Of a DNA stretch of 64,000 bases, positions 24,175 through 35,436 are shown piece after piece. The stretch spans positions 11,084,654 through 11,148,653 of the forward strand of contig NC_084886.1 in NCBI RefSeq assembly GCF_958979055.1, written 5' to 3'. A model generated the notes under the pieces. It saw only the letters and a list, made by a program, of their open reading frames with translations. It made no database searches and was not told the origin of the DNA. Source of the DNA: Alnus glutinosa (taxonomy: Eukaryota > Streptophyta > Magnoliopsida > Fagales > Betulaceae). The translations under genes and the position numbers were made by a program. The first letter of the stretch is position 1, and the number at the start of each line of letters is the position of its first letter.

Positions 24175-25109
24175 AGAATCATATTTTTTATTTTTATTTT
24201 TTCAATTTATGTTTGTGTCGTAGTTTGGGTTTTCTTTGTTTTTGTTTTGTTTTTCTAATTTTTGCAGGTATAAGTTTAATTTGTTTCATCACTTCAAGGT
24301 ACTCTTCTTAATCTATACTTCTGTGCTTTATTTTGTTACATTTGAGACAATGTAAGTTTTAGGTTGGGGGGAGGAGTTTGATGCTTGATGTTTGTCGTTG
24401 TTTTGTTTACTATATATATATATATAAAAAAAAAAAAAAAAACAAAAAAAAAATGATATTTTCAAAACAAAAAAAAAAGGTTTTTTTTTTTTGGTGTCTT
24501 GTGTGTTTTATTTTATTTTATTTTTTGTGTCTCAATTTTGTTTAGTAAAAAAAAAAAAAAAAAGTTGTGCTATGATGTTGATTGAGCATGACTACATCAT
24601 AACTGTGGTTTGTATGTCATTGGTTTGTTTAACATGTTGAACACTGCATGTCATTAAAAATCTGAATCTTTGTACTCACATGTTGGATTAGAGAGACTTC
24701 ACTTGTTTGAATTATTTATCACAAGCACATTAGCATTGGTTCTGTGAGGTATAAGATTTGAATTGAGGAATGTGTATCTTAAGATTTGTAGGATGAATTG
24801 TTGATGAAACCTTGGCTTAAATTCAAAAAAAAATAAAAAAAATAAGAATATCATCAGTTTGAGTCTCATTGAGTAACCAGATCTCTTGCCTCACTAAGCA
24901 TTGAGTATTCGCATAAAAAGATGAGAAATTCATGTTGATTGATTGTATGGCTAGTTTGACTTCGTAGCTTTTTTTACTTGAGTAATTAAGCCCTCAGGGA
25001 TGTTTCTACATCTAGTACCCTAAAACCATCTGGTTTGGGAGTCACTGGCCCAACACTCGTTACATAAGTCAATTAGAAAGCTTAAGGGGGTCAACCATTG
25101 CACAGCTGA

Positions 25110-25145
<36 letters not shown>

Positions 25146-25610
25146 TTTAAGCCTTGTTTGTTTTTATCGGATATAATTCCTACAAATTTTGGGATACAGA
25201 AACTTTGAGAAAAATTGAAACCTCATGAGTCTATGTTAATTTCACTTTGCACTTAGTAAAGCATGTGTTGTCTCAATTTTTCAGCTGTGAGTTGAATGAT
25301 TTTTGATGACCTGATGATGTGATTGTGATGTTCACCTTATTAAACTTACTCATGATGTCTAAACCATGTGTTTGTACGGAAGTCTTTGTTTGTCAACAAC
25401 ATAGTGCTTTAAAATGTTTGTAGGTATCATTCCTGACAAACCCTTACGAGACTGCACTCGTCCACTAGGGAGTCCTAAGGGTTTAAAAAGCTTGTTCCAT
25501 ACGCTAAATGCAATCGTACATCCCACGAAAGAAGGATTTATCTTGTTATTTTTTTATTTTGTTTTTCATTGCTAAGGGACTAGAATTAAGCCGGTTGGGG
25601 GGGGGGGGTG

Positions 25611-26869
25611 TGATAATAGCTTAAAAGTGCATATTTTATCTATTAAAATAAGCATTATCATACTATGTTTTATCATAATTCTTGCATTTTATATTTAATT
25701 GGGGAATATTGTTTAATTATTAAAGTTGAGCTTAAATTGGTATTAATGCAATGAATTGTTATTTTGTAGAAGACTAAAAGAAGAAAAACGCGTGGAGGAC
25801 CAAGGAAATAAAGAATAAATTCGTGAGGTCCACGTAGAAGAAAACAAGACATGGAAAATAAGAAAAACATCTCTTTCCATAACAAGGCAATTGATTTTCT
25901 TTCCTTACCCGGCAGATTTATGGGGACCTAACTCACACATATTTCTTACCATGAAAGAATCAGCACCTAATCAGCTCTTTCCATGCATAACTCGCCAACA
26001 CATGTATGGAGACAATGGAAAAGTCATGCGTTGCATTAATTGTCGAGATACGTGATTTGTTTTCTATGAAGAGCCAAACTTGCAATAATTCTTAAACAAG
26101 GAAAGAATCAAGAAAGCATGTGTGTGGCATCGAAAGACTTAGCAAATTAGTCTATATATATCATGCTTTGCTTGTGCTAAAAGGGGGGAGAAGCCGAGGA
26201 GAAGCCAGAGGAGCCAGAGGAGAAACAGAGAAGGGGGCAGTTATGGAGGCTCTCGACCGGTTTTGTTATTTGTTATTTTTTATTTTTATAAACATAAGTG
26301 GTTAAATCTCTAGCTAAGGCTAAGGGTGAAGCCTAGTATTTTTATTATGTATTCTTGAGACTATATTATTTGTTCTTCATAGATTAATGATTAAATTTGG
26401 GGATGATTTTTATTTGATAGTAATTTAATGAAACAAGTTTATTTTGATTTATTATGATTTTTGTTTATATCAAATGCTTACTTTGTTTGATTTGATATGA
26501 TTCGAAAATATATTGAATGCTTAATTTATTGTGTCATGTTTATGAAATTAAATTCTCAATCAACCCATGTTTGATCTATTTTATATTATGTCTCAAGGAT
26601 ATGTAATAAATTGCTAGGTGGATCCCTGAAGCCTTAGTGTTTTCTTTTAATTTTTCTTTTTATTAATTTAGTTTAGTTTATTTTATTTTAGTTTATCATC
26701 TATCAATTGCTCCACTTTTTAGTGGAAAAATCCATTCAATTTACTTTTTTGCACAATTATAAGAATTTTACTTGGTATCTACCATTCCCTGTGGATCGAC
26801 CTCGTACTTACCGAGAATTTATTACTTGCGAAAACTTACGCTTGGGTTTGCACCCTTTGTGGTCCAACA
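25611..26869 (+). repeat. 3' LTR of the Gypsy-like element
   Basis: 1259 bp; nearly identical to the 5' LTR. A 9-bp GAGCCAGAG unit is present twice here and once in the 5' LTR (near 26210). Confidence 0.9.
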
Positions 26870-27534
26870 AATACCTCTCCCATAGTTGTGGTGGCAAACA
26901 AGTCGTTGCAGTAGTCCAAGATAATGTTGTACTTTTTTCGATAGCTCAGTGGCTGGTGGATATTCACGAGGGTTCCGTCAAATCAGTCGTCATTGTTAAA
27001 TCGCACTATGAAGCAATCCAGCGATGGATCTACGTCGCACTCCTTGAAGATGAGGATGCGTTCTCTGTTGGCTGCGATGGAGAGTTGGAGATGCATGAAT
27101 GTTGGCAAAATGAGTAGTTTCGTCATTTTGACTGATTTGAAAAGTGTCTTATTTGGTTGTTGTTTGTATCAAATATCAAATGTTTTTGTTAATATGATGA
27201 GTGATGCTATATTAACATTCATTTTGTCTTATATGAAACATTTTAGAGATCAAAAGTTACATATGGTGCATGTGACTATTTGTTGAAACCTCTTTGAATT
27301 GAAAAGCTCAAAAACATATGTCAACATGTAATCTGCCAAAGAAATTTGACTCCAATGGGCAAAGTGTTTGAATATGAGTGTTGGCAAGAATATAAAAATA
27401 AAAAATAATGAGAAATAATATTTTTTTAAAAAAAAAAAAGTAGAGAAGAAAATATAGTATATGCTCAAGTTTGTATTGAAAAAGTAGTAGATAAAGCAAG
27501 AATTGCACTAAGAGCAGATTGAATTTAGGAAACC

Positions 27535-27759
27535 TTAATATTTGACATGCTCTTAGCAAGTTGAAATTTTGATAAACCTTGTTTCTCATTAAGCCACAAA
27601 GGTGGAAATGCCCTCTTGGTTTCCTCCAATATCTTTCCATTTTTCTCATTTATGCTTTCAAATTTTGTAAACATCAAAGCATTAAGTAATAAAAAAGTAT
27701 CGAGTCCTTTTAATGTCAAGTCGATCACACTTCGCTTATGCAATGAGACTCCAATGTTC
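27535..27759 (-). pseudogene. Decayed coding fragment of unknown family, copy 1
   Basis: The minus-strand translation reads MFTKFESINEKNGKILEETK, then AFPPLWLNEKQGLSKFQLAK and SMSNI, which looks like true protein rather than chance. Upstream in this copy the frame EHWSLIA is followed by TAA and a one-base shift, whereas copy 2 at 41215-41443 is open through the same region. Possible splice signals flank it (AAG before the fragment, AAG/GTTTCC after). I do not recognise the family. Confidence 0.45.
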
Positions 27760-27967
27760 ACTTAATTAGCATGATAACATTTTGTATGGACTATGAGGGT
27801 GAAAAAAAAAAAAAAAAAAAGCATGCTAACATGCTTTTTGATAACATTTTGTATGAAGGTCATATAATAATTATGACTAACACATCATGCAAATGATATG
27901 AAGGGGAGATCGAAGTTAAAAAAGGAAAAGTGAGAATGAAGAAATTATCAATTTTTGGAACATATCT

Positions 27968-28478
27968 TGTAACACTCCGGTCTCATTTTGAGAAGATGAG
28001 TAGCCTACATAGATTGAGTGATTTATAAAAAAACTTATGAGTGCTAAGTCTTACATTGCTTAGTTATTAAATGAAACTGGGGTTTATAATGAATTATATG
28101 AAAACTCCAAACTGACTAGTTATTTTGAAGTAATAGCACAGATATGACTAGCATTTTTCTCTAGGTCGTTACAAATAGTATTAGAGTCACCTAAAAACGC
28201 CATGACATGCGGTATTGGAACGTTGCATGATGTGGCTTTGACGAGGACATCAGGAGTTTAAGAGGGGGAGTTTGTAATACCCCGGTCCCATATTGGGAAG
28301 ATGAGTAGCCCACATAGAGTGTGTGGTTTCTAAAGATAGTCATGAGTGTTAAGTCTCACATTGTCTAGTTACTAGGTAAAACTGTGCTTTATAAGAAATT
28401 CTAGGGAAACTCCACATTGATTAGTCCTTTTAGGGTGATAGCGCAGATGTGGCTAGCATTTTTTCCTAGGTCGTTAGA
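27968..28478 (+). mobile_element. TRIM (miniature LTR retrotransposon)
   Basis: Two 206-bp LTRs, 27968-28173 (TGTAACACTCC to GGTCGTTACA) and 28273-28478 (TGTAATACCCC to GGTCGTTAGA), flank a 99-bp interior. Directly after the first LTR, ATAGTATTAGAGTCACC resembles a tRNA-Met primer-binding site; AAGAGGGGGAGT before the second is the polypurine tract. The target duplication TATCT is exact (27963-27967, 28479-28483). No coding capacity, as usual for TRIMs. Confidence 0.9.
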
Positions 28479-28619
28479 TATCTAGTATTAAGGAAATGCT
28501 AAAGAAAGAAATTCTGACTTCTTGCGCTTGTTTATCTCCCAAAATTTTTGTAAGACAAAGATGCTTCGTCTTTAGCTCTTCACCAAACGAAAATGCATCA
28601 CTTCATCTGATGATTCTCT

Positions 28620-29060
28620 ATATCAACTAATTAAACCACAAATCAATTTGGAATAATATTGTAGATCATGTCAAAATATGTCAACTAATTAAACCACAAA
28701 TCAATTTTCCTGAGTTTATAACTATTCAATTTGGACACCCACTTCTGACTTCTGAAAGTATTTTGCATGTTCTCTCATTTCAAATTAATTAAGCAACTAT
28801 AGATCTTAAAAACAATTTAATATAATTGTCTATCAGCCTTGTTGGGTTGTCTCTAAAAATGAAACATATATATACCTGTTCAGACAGGTGGGATGCAATT
28901 CGAGTTAGATTACTACAAGCAAATTGGTGGAATCTAATTTGGTATCCTATGGCTGTTCCTAATTAAGTATGCATTAATTTGTGATGTGGTTAATTGGTTA
29001 TGAAAGAAAGTTTAACAAGATCAGGGGAGAGACTTTTGAAATGGGGTTTTAAAGGGGATG
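28620..29060. other. Intergenic stretch, no gene seen
   Basis: AT-rich sequence between the two duplicated blocks. A short direct repeat (CAACTAATTAAACCACAAATCAATTT at about 28624 and 28680) is the only structure noted. Confidence 0.5.
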
Positions 29061-31291
29061 TAATGTGTTTATTTTGTAGAAGTTGCATTGAAGGTATAAA
29101 GCACTTAGAATATGGAAATAAGTGCTTAATAGTAGATCCTTAATTATGCGGAATGTGATGATATTATCAATCGCCAATAGCGGATTAAAAGCTTTGAAGA
29201 GTGTTAAATGTATCTCACATCGCCAAAAGATATGGACTTTTGCAAAGAGTACTAAGAAGTTGAAGGTTGGTTGTGTCAACTCAATTGGAGTGCGACAGTA
29301 GTGTACCATATTTGGAGGCAAAAAAATGAATTAAAACATGGGAATTGAACCAGCTCAAAACAAAAGAGAAAATCTTGCAAAATATTATTTGGAAAGTTAG
29401 AGCTCGAGTTATGGTTAAATTAATTAAGGTGGATTTAAAAAGACACAAGGAAATTTAGATCTCTGATTGAGTTGGAGGCTACCAATGAATCTGCTTTGTT
29501 GCAGTAGAAATGCTGCTGCATTAATATAGATGCTTGTGTAGGGATATGCTTGGTGCTTTGTAGAGTTTGATTTTTAATTGATGAATGACTTTCTGGTATA
29601 TATGGTGATGCTAGTTATTTTGGTTGCAAGCTTATTAATTGCATGTGTTAGTTTTTTTTTTTTTTTTTTTTTTTTTTTTGATGAATATCTAGCGAAATTG
29701 CTGAAGTATATATATATGTTGTGAGTGTTTGTTTTTTTATAAAATACCCATTCATCTAAACAAAAAAAAATCTTTAACATACTCAATATACAAATAAAAC
29801 AAAACTCTAATGCTTTTCAAATGAAATTCATTCCACGTTTAGAAAGTTTTTTTTATTTTTTTGAATTGCCCGTGCATATATGTCAGCAAGGAAAAATTAT
29901 CATCAAATATCGTCGCTTTTGTAACAAATATACTATTTCAAAAGCACTTGATGTGGACTGTTCATGCAAGCTATTTGACCAATGGTAAGAAGAGTCAGAT
30001 CGACCATTTTCAATTTTGAGTTTGATGCTGAAAGAGCAAGCAGGTTTTCTCTGGCTCTGAGAAACCCAAATCCCTCCCCCATGGGCCAGCCCCCGACGTG
30101 AACTAGGTCAACTAGGCAAGCTAGCATGATTGAACACGAACAGAAGAGAGAATGGCAGGGTTTGTAAATTTGTAATTTAGTAATGAATGAACACTGGCCT
30201 TCTCAAATCCAAATGACTAGCTAGGGGACCCTTTGAAGCATGGCATCATCTGATTTCAGGCAGCCTAATACTACCAAATTTGTCATTCCTGACAAGTCAA
30301 CGACCCGCGGTGGGCAAGATGAAGGTACAAGGCCTCGTTGACCTTCCACATATACCTTCAAATCATTTAATTCACACAAACACCATGCCAGAAATTGTCT
30401 CCACAGCTCCTTCACTGGAACCCTTCCCCACAAAATATCACACACAAACCAAGAGAGATTGAGATAGAGGGTGCATGTGGGATCGAAGTTACATCTAAAC
30501 TATTGAAAAAACGACAACACCCAGTGACGAAACTAGGAATCTGTCTTAGTAGGGGCGGACTTAAAATAATAAAATATAATGATAAATAATTTTTTTTTAT
30601 TCTTTTTATATACTATATTTTTATAATATATAAAAGTATGGTAATTACAATTCAAAATATAAATTATAAATAATATATGTATTACAAAAAATGTATATCA
30701 AACTTCATAAATATATGTCAAATTGATATATCAGTTAACATGTAGACACTAATACAAAAAATAAAAATAAAAAACAAAATACAAAATTAACTTTAAAAAA
30801 AAAAAGGAAAAAAACATGTGGTTGTGGCCACGTTGACAAGTCACGTTGCAACTTGCAATGACTAAAATTCTGAAAAGTATCTATAAAAAAAAGAAAAAAA
30901 AAAGTAGAAGGCTTACGGTGCAAGAGATTGTCCAGAAAGAAGCGGAGATGCTGGAGGCCAAATAACAAGATTTGTGTTTTTTTAAAAGATTTGTGTTCTT
31001 AGCTTCCGATGGTTGGTTTTTCTATGTAGGAGTTCTAAAGTTTTTTCAAGATTGAGAGATAAATGTAATTTTTTTTTTTTTTTTTTTTGTGTTTTTTCAC
31101 AAAATTATTCCGTTCCTCTTTTTAAGCATTTAGTGTTTGTTTTTTTTTTTTTTTTGATAAACTCTTTTTTGACGGTTGGTTTTTCCATGTAATTTTTTTT
31201 TTCTTCTATTATGAGCAGGGGCAGGCATCAGCATCAGCATTTTTTTTTTCTTCTTTTTAATGTAATTTTTTTTTTCTTTTTACAGATATCT

Positions 31292-31324
<33 letters not shown>

Positions 31325-31876
31325 GACATTTAGGGGGGGCGAGAGCCCCTGCTCGCCCCCCTTTGTCTCCGCCGTTGACAACACCTAAGCCTTATCATTG
31401 AAGTAAATCAATATCTCTTCTCAAGAAGCTTAAATGTTAAGAATGGGGATATTGGGTTGAATCTTTATATCTAATTCATGCATATATGGTTGCATATATA
31501 TAATATTGGTTCAAAATCCACATGTAAATTCACATGCTATAAATTATTATCTATGTCTCCTTTGATGACTTAAATTAAATACCGAGAAGAACCGATTTGT
31601 GATCAAGATCTATTGAGTACGGATTAATTCCTTCGAGGAGAAGGAAAAAACGACAATTCATAAAAGAAAACATTATACATGTATGAGTTGTAATTGGTGC
31701 ACAACAAGGTGATCCACCACATGGGCCTCATCACATATGTCTTGTGTTGTGCAAAAATCTTTTCTCATACATGCATAGAGATACACTTGAGTATATATAC
31801 TTTATCATGACATAACTTTATGTCGTGGAGAATGTGTGATAGTAAACAAAGTTTATAAAAATCATGCACTTATATT

Positions 31877-31914
<38 letters not shown>

Positions 31915-33043
31915 TCTATGAAACTAATGATTATTAATTATTTAGCAAAATATTTGTTAATATTCCAAGGCATAGATCGAGAGAGAGAGATCTGAGTAAT
32001 TAATATTCATCACCAAGACTAGAGGAGTACAAATTAATTTTGTTTTTAGAGTAAAAATAGAGAATATTCCAAAAGAAAGAGGCCACTGATCATCAAATCC
32101 ATATAGCTAGCTAGGCATGCATTGAAGATAGAAAGGAGCTAGCTCATCTTTCTTTAGCTAGATTACGTCACATGGCGCTGTTTGATGGATAAAACTGAAT
32201 ATCTGTTGAACCGAGCTCGCGATATCTTCAGCTGTGAACCTCGATTCACTAGCAACCTGCGCGCAAGTATGCCATGCATAGATATATCACAAAGTTTAAC
32301 CAAAAAATATCGTAATTTTTTACATAAAATTGCTCTATAAAAGTTATATACCTTGACATTGAACGAATAGAGAACAGTTTGTTCAATGGTGGTGATGTTG
32401 GTGTGAAGGATATTAAGCTGCAAATCTTCAAGCGCTGCGATGGTTTTGACGAGCTGGCCTGGTCTTCTTCTAGAAAGAATTTTGATCATGGCGTCAAACC
32501 CTAGAAGCTTCACCTCCACATCAGCCAAGCAGGACTTGTTCTCAGCTGTCTCCTCTCGGAGTCCGATCTCAAAGTCCACAAGCTTGAACTGATCATTTGG
32601 AAGAGGTATAGGAGGAAAGCATGGTGGCTGTGGCTGAGGCGCCTGAGGCTGTTGGATTGCAAGAGATGAATCAGCCTGTCTTGGACCTTCTCCAAAGATT
32701 CTTCGCCGCTTCTGTGATTCTAAGCATTGCAGAAGTTGCTCCAATTCCCTCACAAACTCAATGGCTCCCCCAATAATAGAAGCTTGATCCCCCTGAGAAA
32801 GAAAAATAGTATTTCTTTCATAATCTTTCTCACTGTTAGACTATAAATACAATGATTTGTTTCTAGCTATCAGTTTAAATTTTTGAGATAAGTGGCAATT
32901 AAATATATACCCTTTGCACGTATGAACCGGGCATGAGGGATCTCAAGACGCGAAGATGTTCATTCATTTGCTTCCTTCTGTTCCTTTCAACCGCAATGTG
33001 AGTCATCCGCTGGCTCTCCACTTCCTCGCTCGTCTTAATACTT
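29061..33043. repeat. Segmental duplication copy B (partner 3502-9750)
   Basis: This copy contains the intact FAMA gene and is likely the ancestral locus, since homology stops inside FAMA exon 1 while the gene itself continues. Its 3' flank 29061-32157 has no gene apart from an hAT insertion (30522-31377) and poly-A/T runs that are expanded relative to copy A (for example 29651-29679 and 31882-31911). Confidence 0.9.
30522..31377. mobile_element. Non-autonomous hAT element in duplication copy B
   Basis: The ends are CAGTGACGAAAC at left and CTCCGCCGTTG at right. An exact 8-bp duplication ACAACACC flanks it (30514-30521 and 31378-31385). Copy A near 4823 has one uninterrupted ACAACACC, so this is an insertion after the duplication. 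The 856-bp interior is AT-rich with T-runs and no ORF. The terminal CTCCGCC resembles the element at 7827-9696. Confidence 0.88.
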
Positions 33044-33654
33044 CTTGGTCTTTTTCTCTTGGTTTTGGCTTCGGGTGTAGGGTTCTTGTGGAGATGATCT
33101 TCACCCAGAAATCTAAGTTGCACCGAAGTATCATCAGAAATGTCCCGGGCAGCTTCCTCATCCTCTCTAAACCCACTTTCTTCTCCCAATAATCTTGCTT
33201 CATCTTCCACACCCACCACCCCTTTGAACCTGATATCTTCATCACATGCTCCATGCTGTGGGACCATCAGAGACGTATGATCCTCCAACTTGTCATTCAA
33301 GACCGGGAACTTAAGAAAGTAAACCGGGTCAATCCCAGATTCTTCTTCCGAAATCTTGGATTGGTTCAGTGCCAATTTGGGCCCAAAGTCGGCAAACTGC
33401 ATCACATCAGCGAAGCTCAATTTATCAAAAGAACCCGAACCGCAAAATCCGGAAGCTATTTGCTGTTGTTGCTGTTGCTGTTGATGACTCAACAAGTAAT
33501 CGACCATCCCGTTGTTGTTGTTGTTGTTATCTCCTGAAGTTTCACCAATCCGTGGCTTCATGAATTGTTGATGATCTGGAGGGTAATCCAGGCCAGAAAA
33601 ACTTGGCGGCAGTAAAGGTGCCTGCAAGAATCCGGTCTTAGAGCAAAACAACAT
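32158..33654 (-). CDS. FAMA: bHLH transcription factor FAMA
   Basis: Three exons, minus strand: 33654-32911, 32792-32352 and 32256-32158, joined by GT..AG introns into 427 codons (Arabidopsis FAMA is 414 residues). FAMA acts in the nucleus to stop division and drive guard-cell identity in the stomatal lineage, usually as a heterodimer with ICE/SCRM bHLH proteins. Visible features: a low-complexity N-terminus with Asn (about residue 45) and Gln (about 60) runs; [18 protein letters not shown] and [15 protein letters not shown], conserved in FAMA; a basic region [10 protein letters not shown] with H219, E223 and R227 for E-box contact; the helix-loop-helix spanning the exon 1/2 junction; an LxCxE motif (LQCLE, about 269-273), the retinoblastoma-related contact; and a C-terminal ACT-like domain ending [18 protein letters not shown] chose the ATG at 33654; an internal in-frame ATG ([10 protein letters not shown]) could also serve. 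Upstream is a GA-rich tract at 34174-34215. Confidence 0.95.
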
Positions 33655-34429
33655 GGTCGGTCGATCTTGTAATAAAAAGATTTATCAACAAAGACAAACA
33701 ACCAGTGGTAGTACCGAGTAGTTTTCTTCTTTCTCCATTGTTATGTGTTTGTATATACATATATATGATAACTTGAATCGGAAACTGTAATTAAGCGAGG
33801 TCAATGCATGCAAGGACAAAAACCCTAGTGAATTCCGACAGCTCGGGTCCCTCCACCTGCAAAAGTGAGTGATGGAAGTTGATGAATTTACAGCCAGTAA
33901 TTTACATTAATTAACAGGAAATAGTTTTTTGAAATAAAAAAGGATCGATGGCAAAAACATCAGCTAGCTCTAACAACGTTCTAGGGTTACAACAAGTACA
34001 ATTTAGAAATTGCTCCACCGACCTGAGTGGAGAGAGACTAAGCTAGCAATATATTACACAAATTAAACAGTGAAAATGAAATTTGAAGAATCGATCGATA
34101 TATATATAATGTGGTGAATTATGTGCATGTTTATCTATATGTAAGGTGCATGGGCCAGCAGGTTAGCCCGTGAGAGAGAGAGAGAGATAGAGAGAGAGAG
34201 AGGGAGAGAGAGAGGAGCCTGCGGATTAAATCTCGCCTCACAGTTTCACCTCGCTGTCACCTCTTCTTTAATTTATGTGTGTCACAGGCGTCCAACAACG
34301 CTCGTCGATCCGCCACTCACATGACCCTTATTATTAATAAGGGGTGAAGCCGTGTAGATTTGATTATTTGAACTTTCAACTTTTGATCATCTTGTGCATG
34401 ATTTAATGATTTATATCCCTTTTCTCTTT

Positions 34430-34469
<40 letters not shown>

Positions 34470-34640
34470 GTTCCTTTTGCAAGTCAAATAAAGGAACATT
34501 CATTGATCTTTTACTGTTGGTCTTGTCCATGAGGGTTTATTATTGGATTTTTTTTTTGGTTTAGAATATTTTCAGAGATGATAAAATAAAGGTATAGATA
34601 AATGTTTTAGAATAATGTTAGAAAATGATAGGGATTAATA
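33655..34640. promoter_or_regulatory. FAMA upstream region
   Basis: About 1 kb without a gene. It contains a (GA)n tract at 34174-34215 and a long T-run at 34437-34468. (GA)n tracts are common in plant promoters and 5' leaders, but no TATA box can be assigned with confidence. The FAMA promoter or 5' UTR is inferred to lie here. Confidence 0.4.
34174..34215. repeat. (GA)n microsatellite upstream of FAMA
   Basis: GAGAGAGAGAGAGAGATAGAGAGAGAGAGGG, nearly pure GA dinucleotides. Confidence 0.95.
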
Positions 34641-34688
34641 GTATCTACCATTCCTTGTGGATCGACTTCGTACTTTCAAAAAATTTAT
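34641..34688 (+). mobile_element. Small fragment of the Gypsy-like LTR end
   Basis: TATCTACCATTCCTTGTGGATCGACTTCGTACTTTC matches the LTR interior at 23087-23130. Only about 50 bp is recognisable. The following ~250 bp has no gene. Confidence 0.6.
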
Positions 34689-34944
34689 TAGGAGTGATGG
34701 TTCTTAGGCTCCATTTCGAAAAACTTTTTATTTTGAGAATTGGGCCTTTGGGCCTATGGGACCTAATTGGGATCTTGAGAGTGGGCTTGGGTGGTTAAGT
34801 TCGAGTTAGAAAAATAGATCTTTGAAAAATTGAAAATTGGGCTTAAAAAGGGTATTTTCTCAATTTTGGGTTAAAAATATAATTTCCTAACTTTATGGAA
34901 ATAATTTTTGAAATTTAAAAAATTAAAAATGAGCTCCTAGAAAC

Positions 34945-35424
34945 TAGGGGTGTACAAACGGTTATAACCGGCGGTTATTGGCTAAAACCTCTAACCGCCT
35001 AGGCGGAGACGGTTATTTTTATAACCGACGGTTAGCGGTTGTTAAGTAAATAACCAGCAGTTATATAACCGCTTTTCAATTTGGGTTTTGGACCAAATTT
35101 GGGCCGGTTTTAGTGCAGGTTTTAAATCTAAAATCCAAAATAGTAATAAATCCAAATCCAATACAAATACAAATCTAAAACATAACAAATCCAAAACCCA
35201 AACATTACAAATCTAAATATATATATCCAAAACATTAAAAATTCAAAATTATATTTTAATATATATATAAGCGGTTAGCGGTTATTAATTGCTTTTCCCA
35301 AACCCTATAACCTCTAACCGCCTCCGCCTAAACGGTTAGCGGTTATGCGGTTATACAGTTAGCGGTTATAATAAGTGGTTAGCAGTTTTAAAGCGATTAT
35401 AACCTCTCTGTTTGTACACTCCTA
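34945..35424. mobile_element. hAT-like MITE (TAGGGGTGTACAAACGG family)
   Basis: The ends are TAGGGGTGTACAAACGG and CTGTTTGTACACTCCTA. The flanking 8-bp duplication is CTAGAAAC at 34937-34944 and CTAAAAAC at 35425-35432 (one mismatch). The interior is built of GCGGTTATAACCGC-type inverted motifs. A truncated relative begins at 50100. Confidence 0.82.
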
Positions 35425-35436
35425 CTAAAAACTGTT

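Larger units (their letters stand above)
21931..26869 (+). mobile_element. Complete non-autonomous Gypsy-like LTR retrotransposon
   Basis: Direct LTRs at 21931-23180 and 25611-26869 start TGATAATAGC and end TGGTCCAACA. The target duplication AATAC is exact (21926-21930 and 26870-26874). The primer-binding site TGGCGCCGTTGCCGGGG (23187-23203) is complementary to the 3' end of plant tRNA-Asp, as in Athila/Tat-type Gypsy elements. A polypurine tract GGTTGGGGGGGGGGGG precedes the 3' LTR. The 2.4-kb interior has only gag-like fragments and no protease, reverse transcriptase or integrase, so it must be mobilised in trans. By eye the LTRs differ at about 13 positions plus a 9-bp indel, suggesting a fairly recent insertion. 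Confidence 0.92.
21116..27145 (-). pseudogene. F-box/FBA-type protein pseudogene split by an LTR retrotransposon
   Basis: The 3' part (21116-21930) encodes about 270 residues of an F-box-associated (FBA, kelch-like) domain: VIWNPLIRWYKKL, KVYSLSTHSWTRVEEEWP, LNGAFHWLVT, LAFDLATKKFREY and WVIKEYGVDNTWTRLY. The 5' part (26875-27145) continues upstream on the other side of the insertion with LQLSIAANRERILIFKECD and CFIVRFNNDD, typical of the region just after the F-box. Known members are substrate receptors of SCF ubiquitin ligases. Here the gene is dead: the LTR element interrupts it, an in-frame TGA lies at 26983-26985, the two halves are one base out of frame, and no F-box motif is visible upstream of 27145. 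Confidence 0.85.
27336..28619. repeat. Second duplicated block, copy 1 (partner 41022-42159)
   Basis: From CCAAAGAAATTTGACTCCAATG to CTTCATCTGATGATTCTCT the sequence matches 41022-42159 with scattered differences. It contains a decayed coding fragment (27535-27759) and a complete TRIM element (27968-28478). The TRIM is at the same place in both copies, so it predates the duplication. Confidence 0.88.

Noticed and set aside
26707..27117. 136-codon plus-strand ORF running from the LTR into flanking sequence
   Set aside because: It crosses the LTR/target junction, so it is an accidental fusion; the flank codes for the F-box pseudogene on the minus strand.
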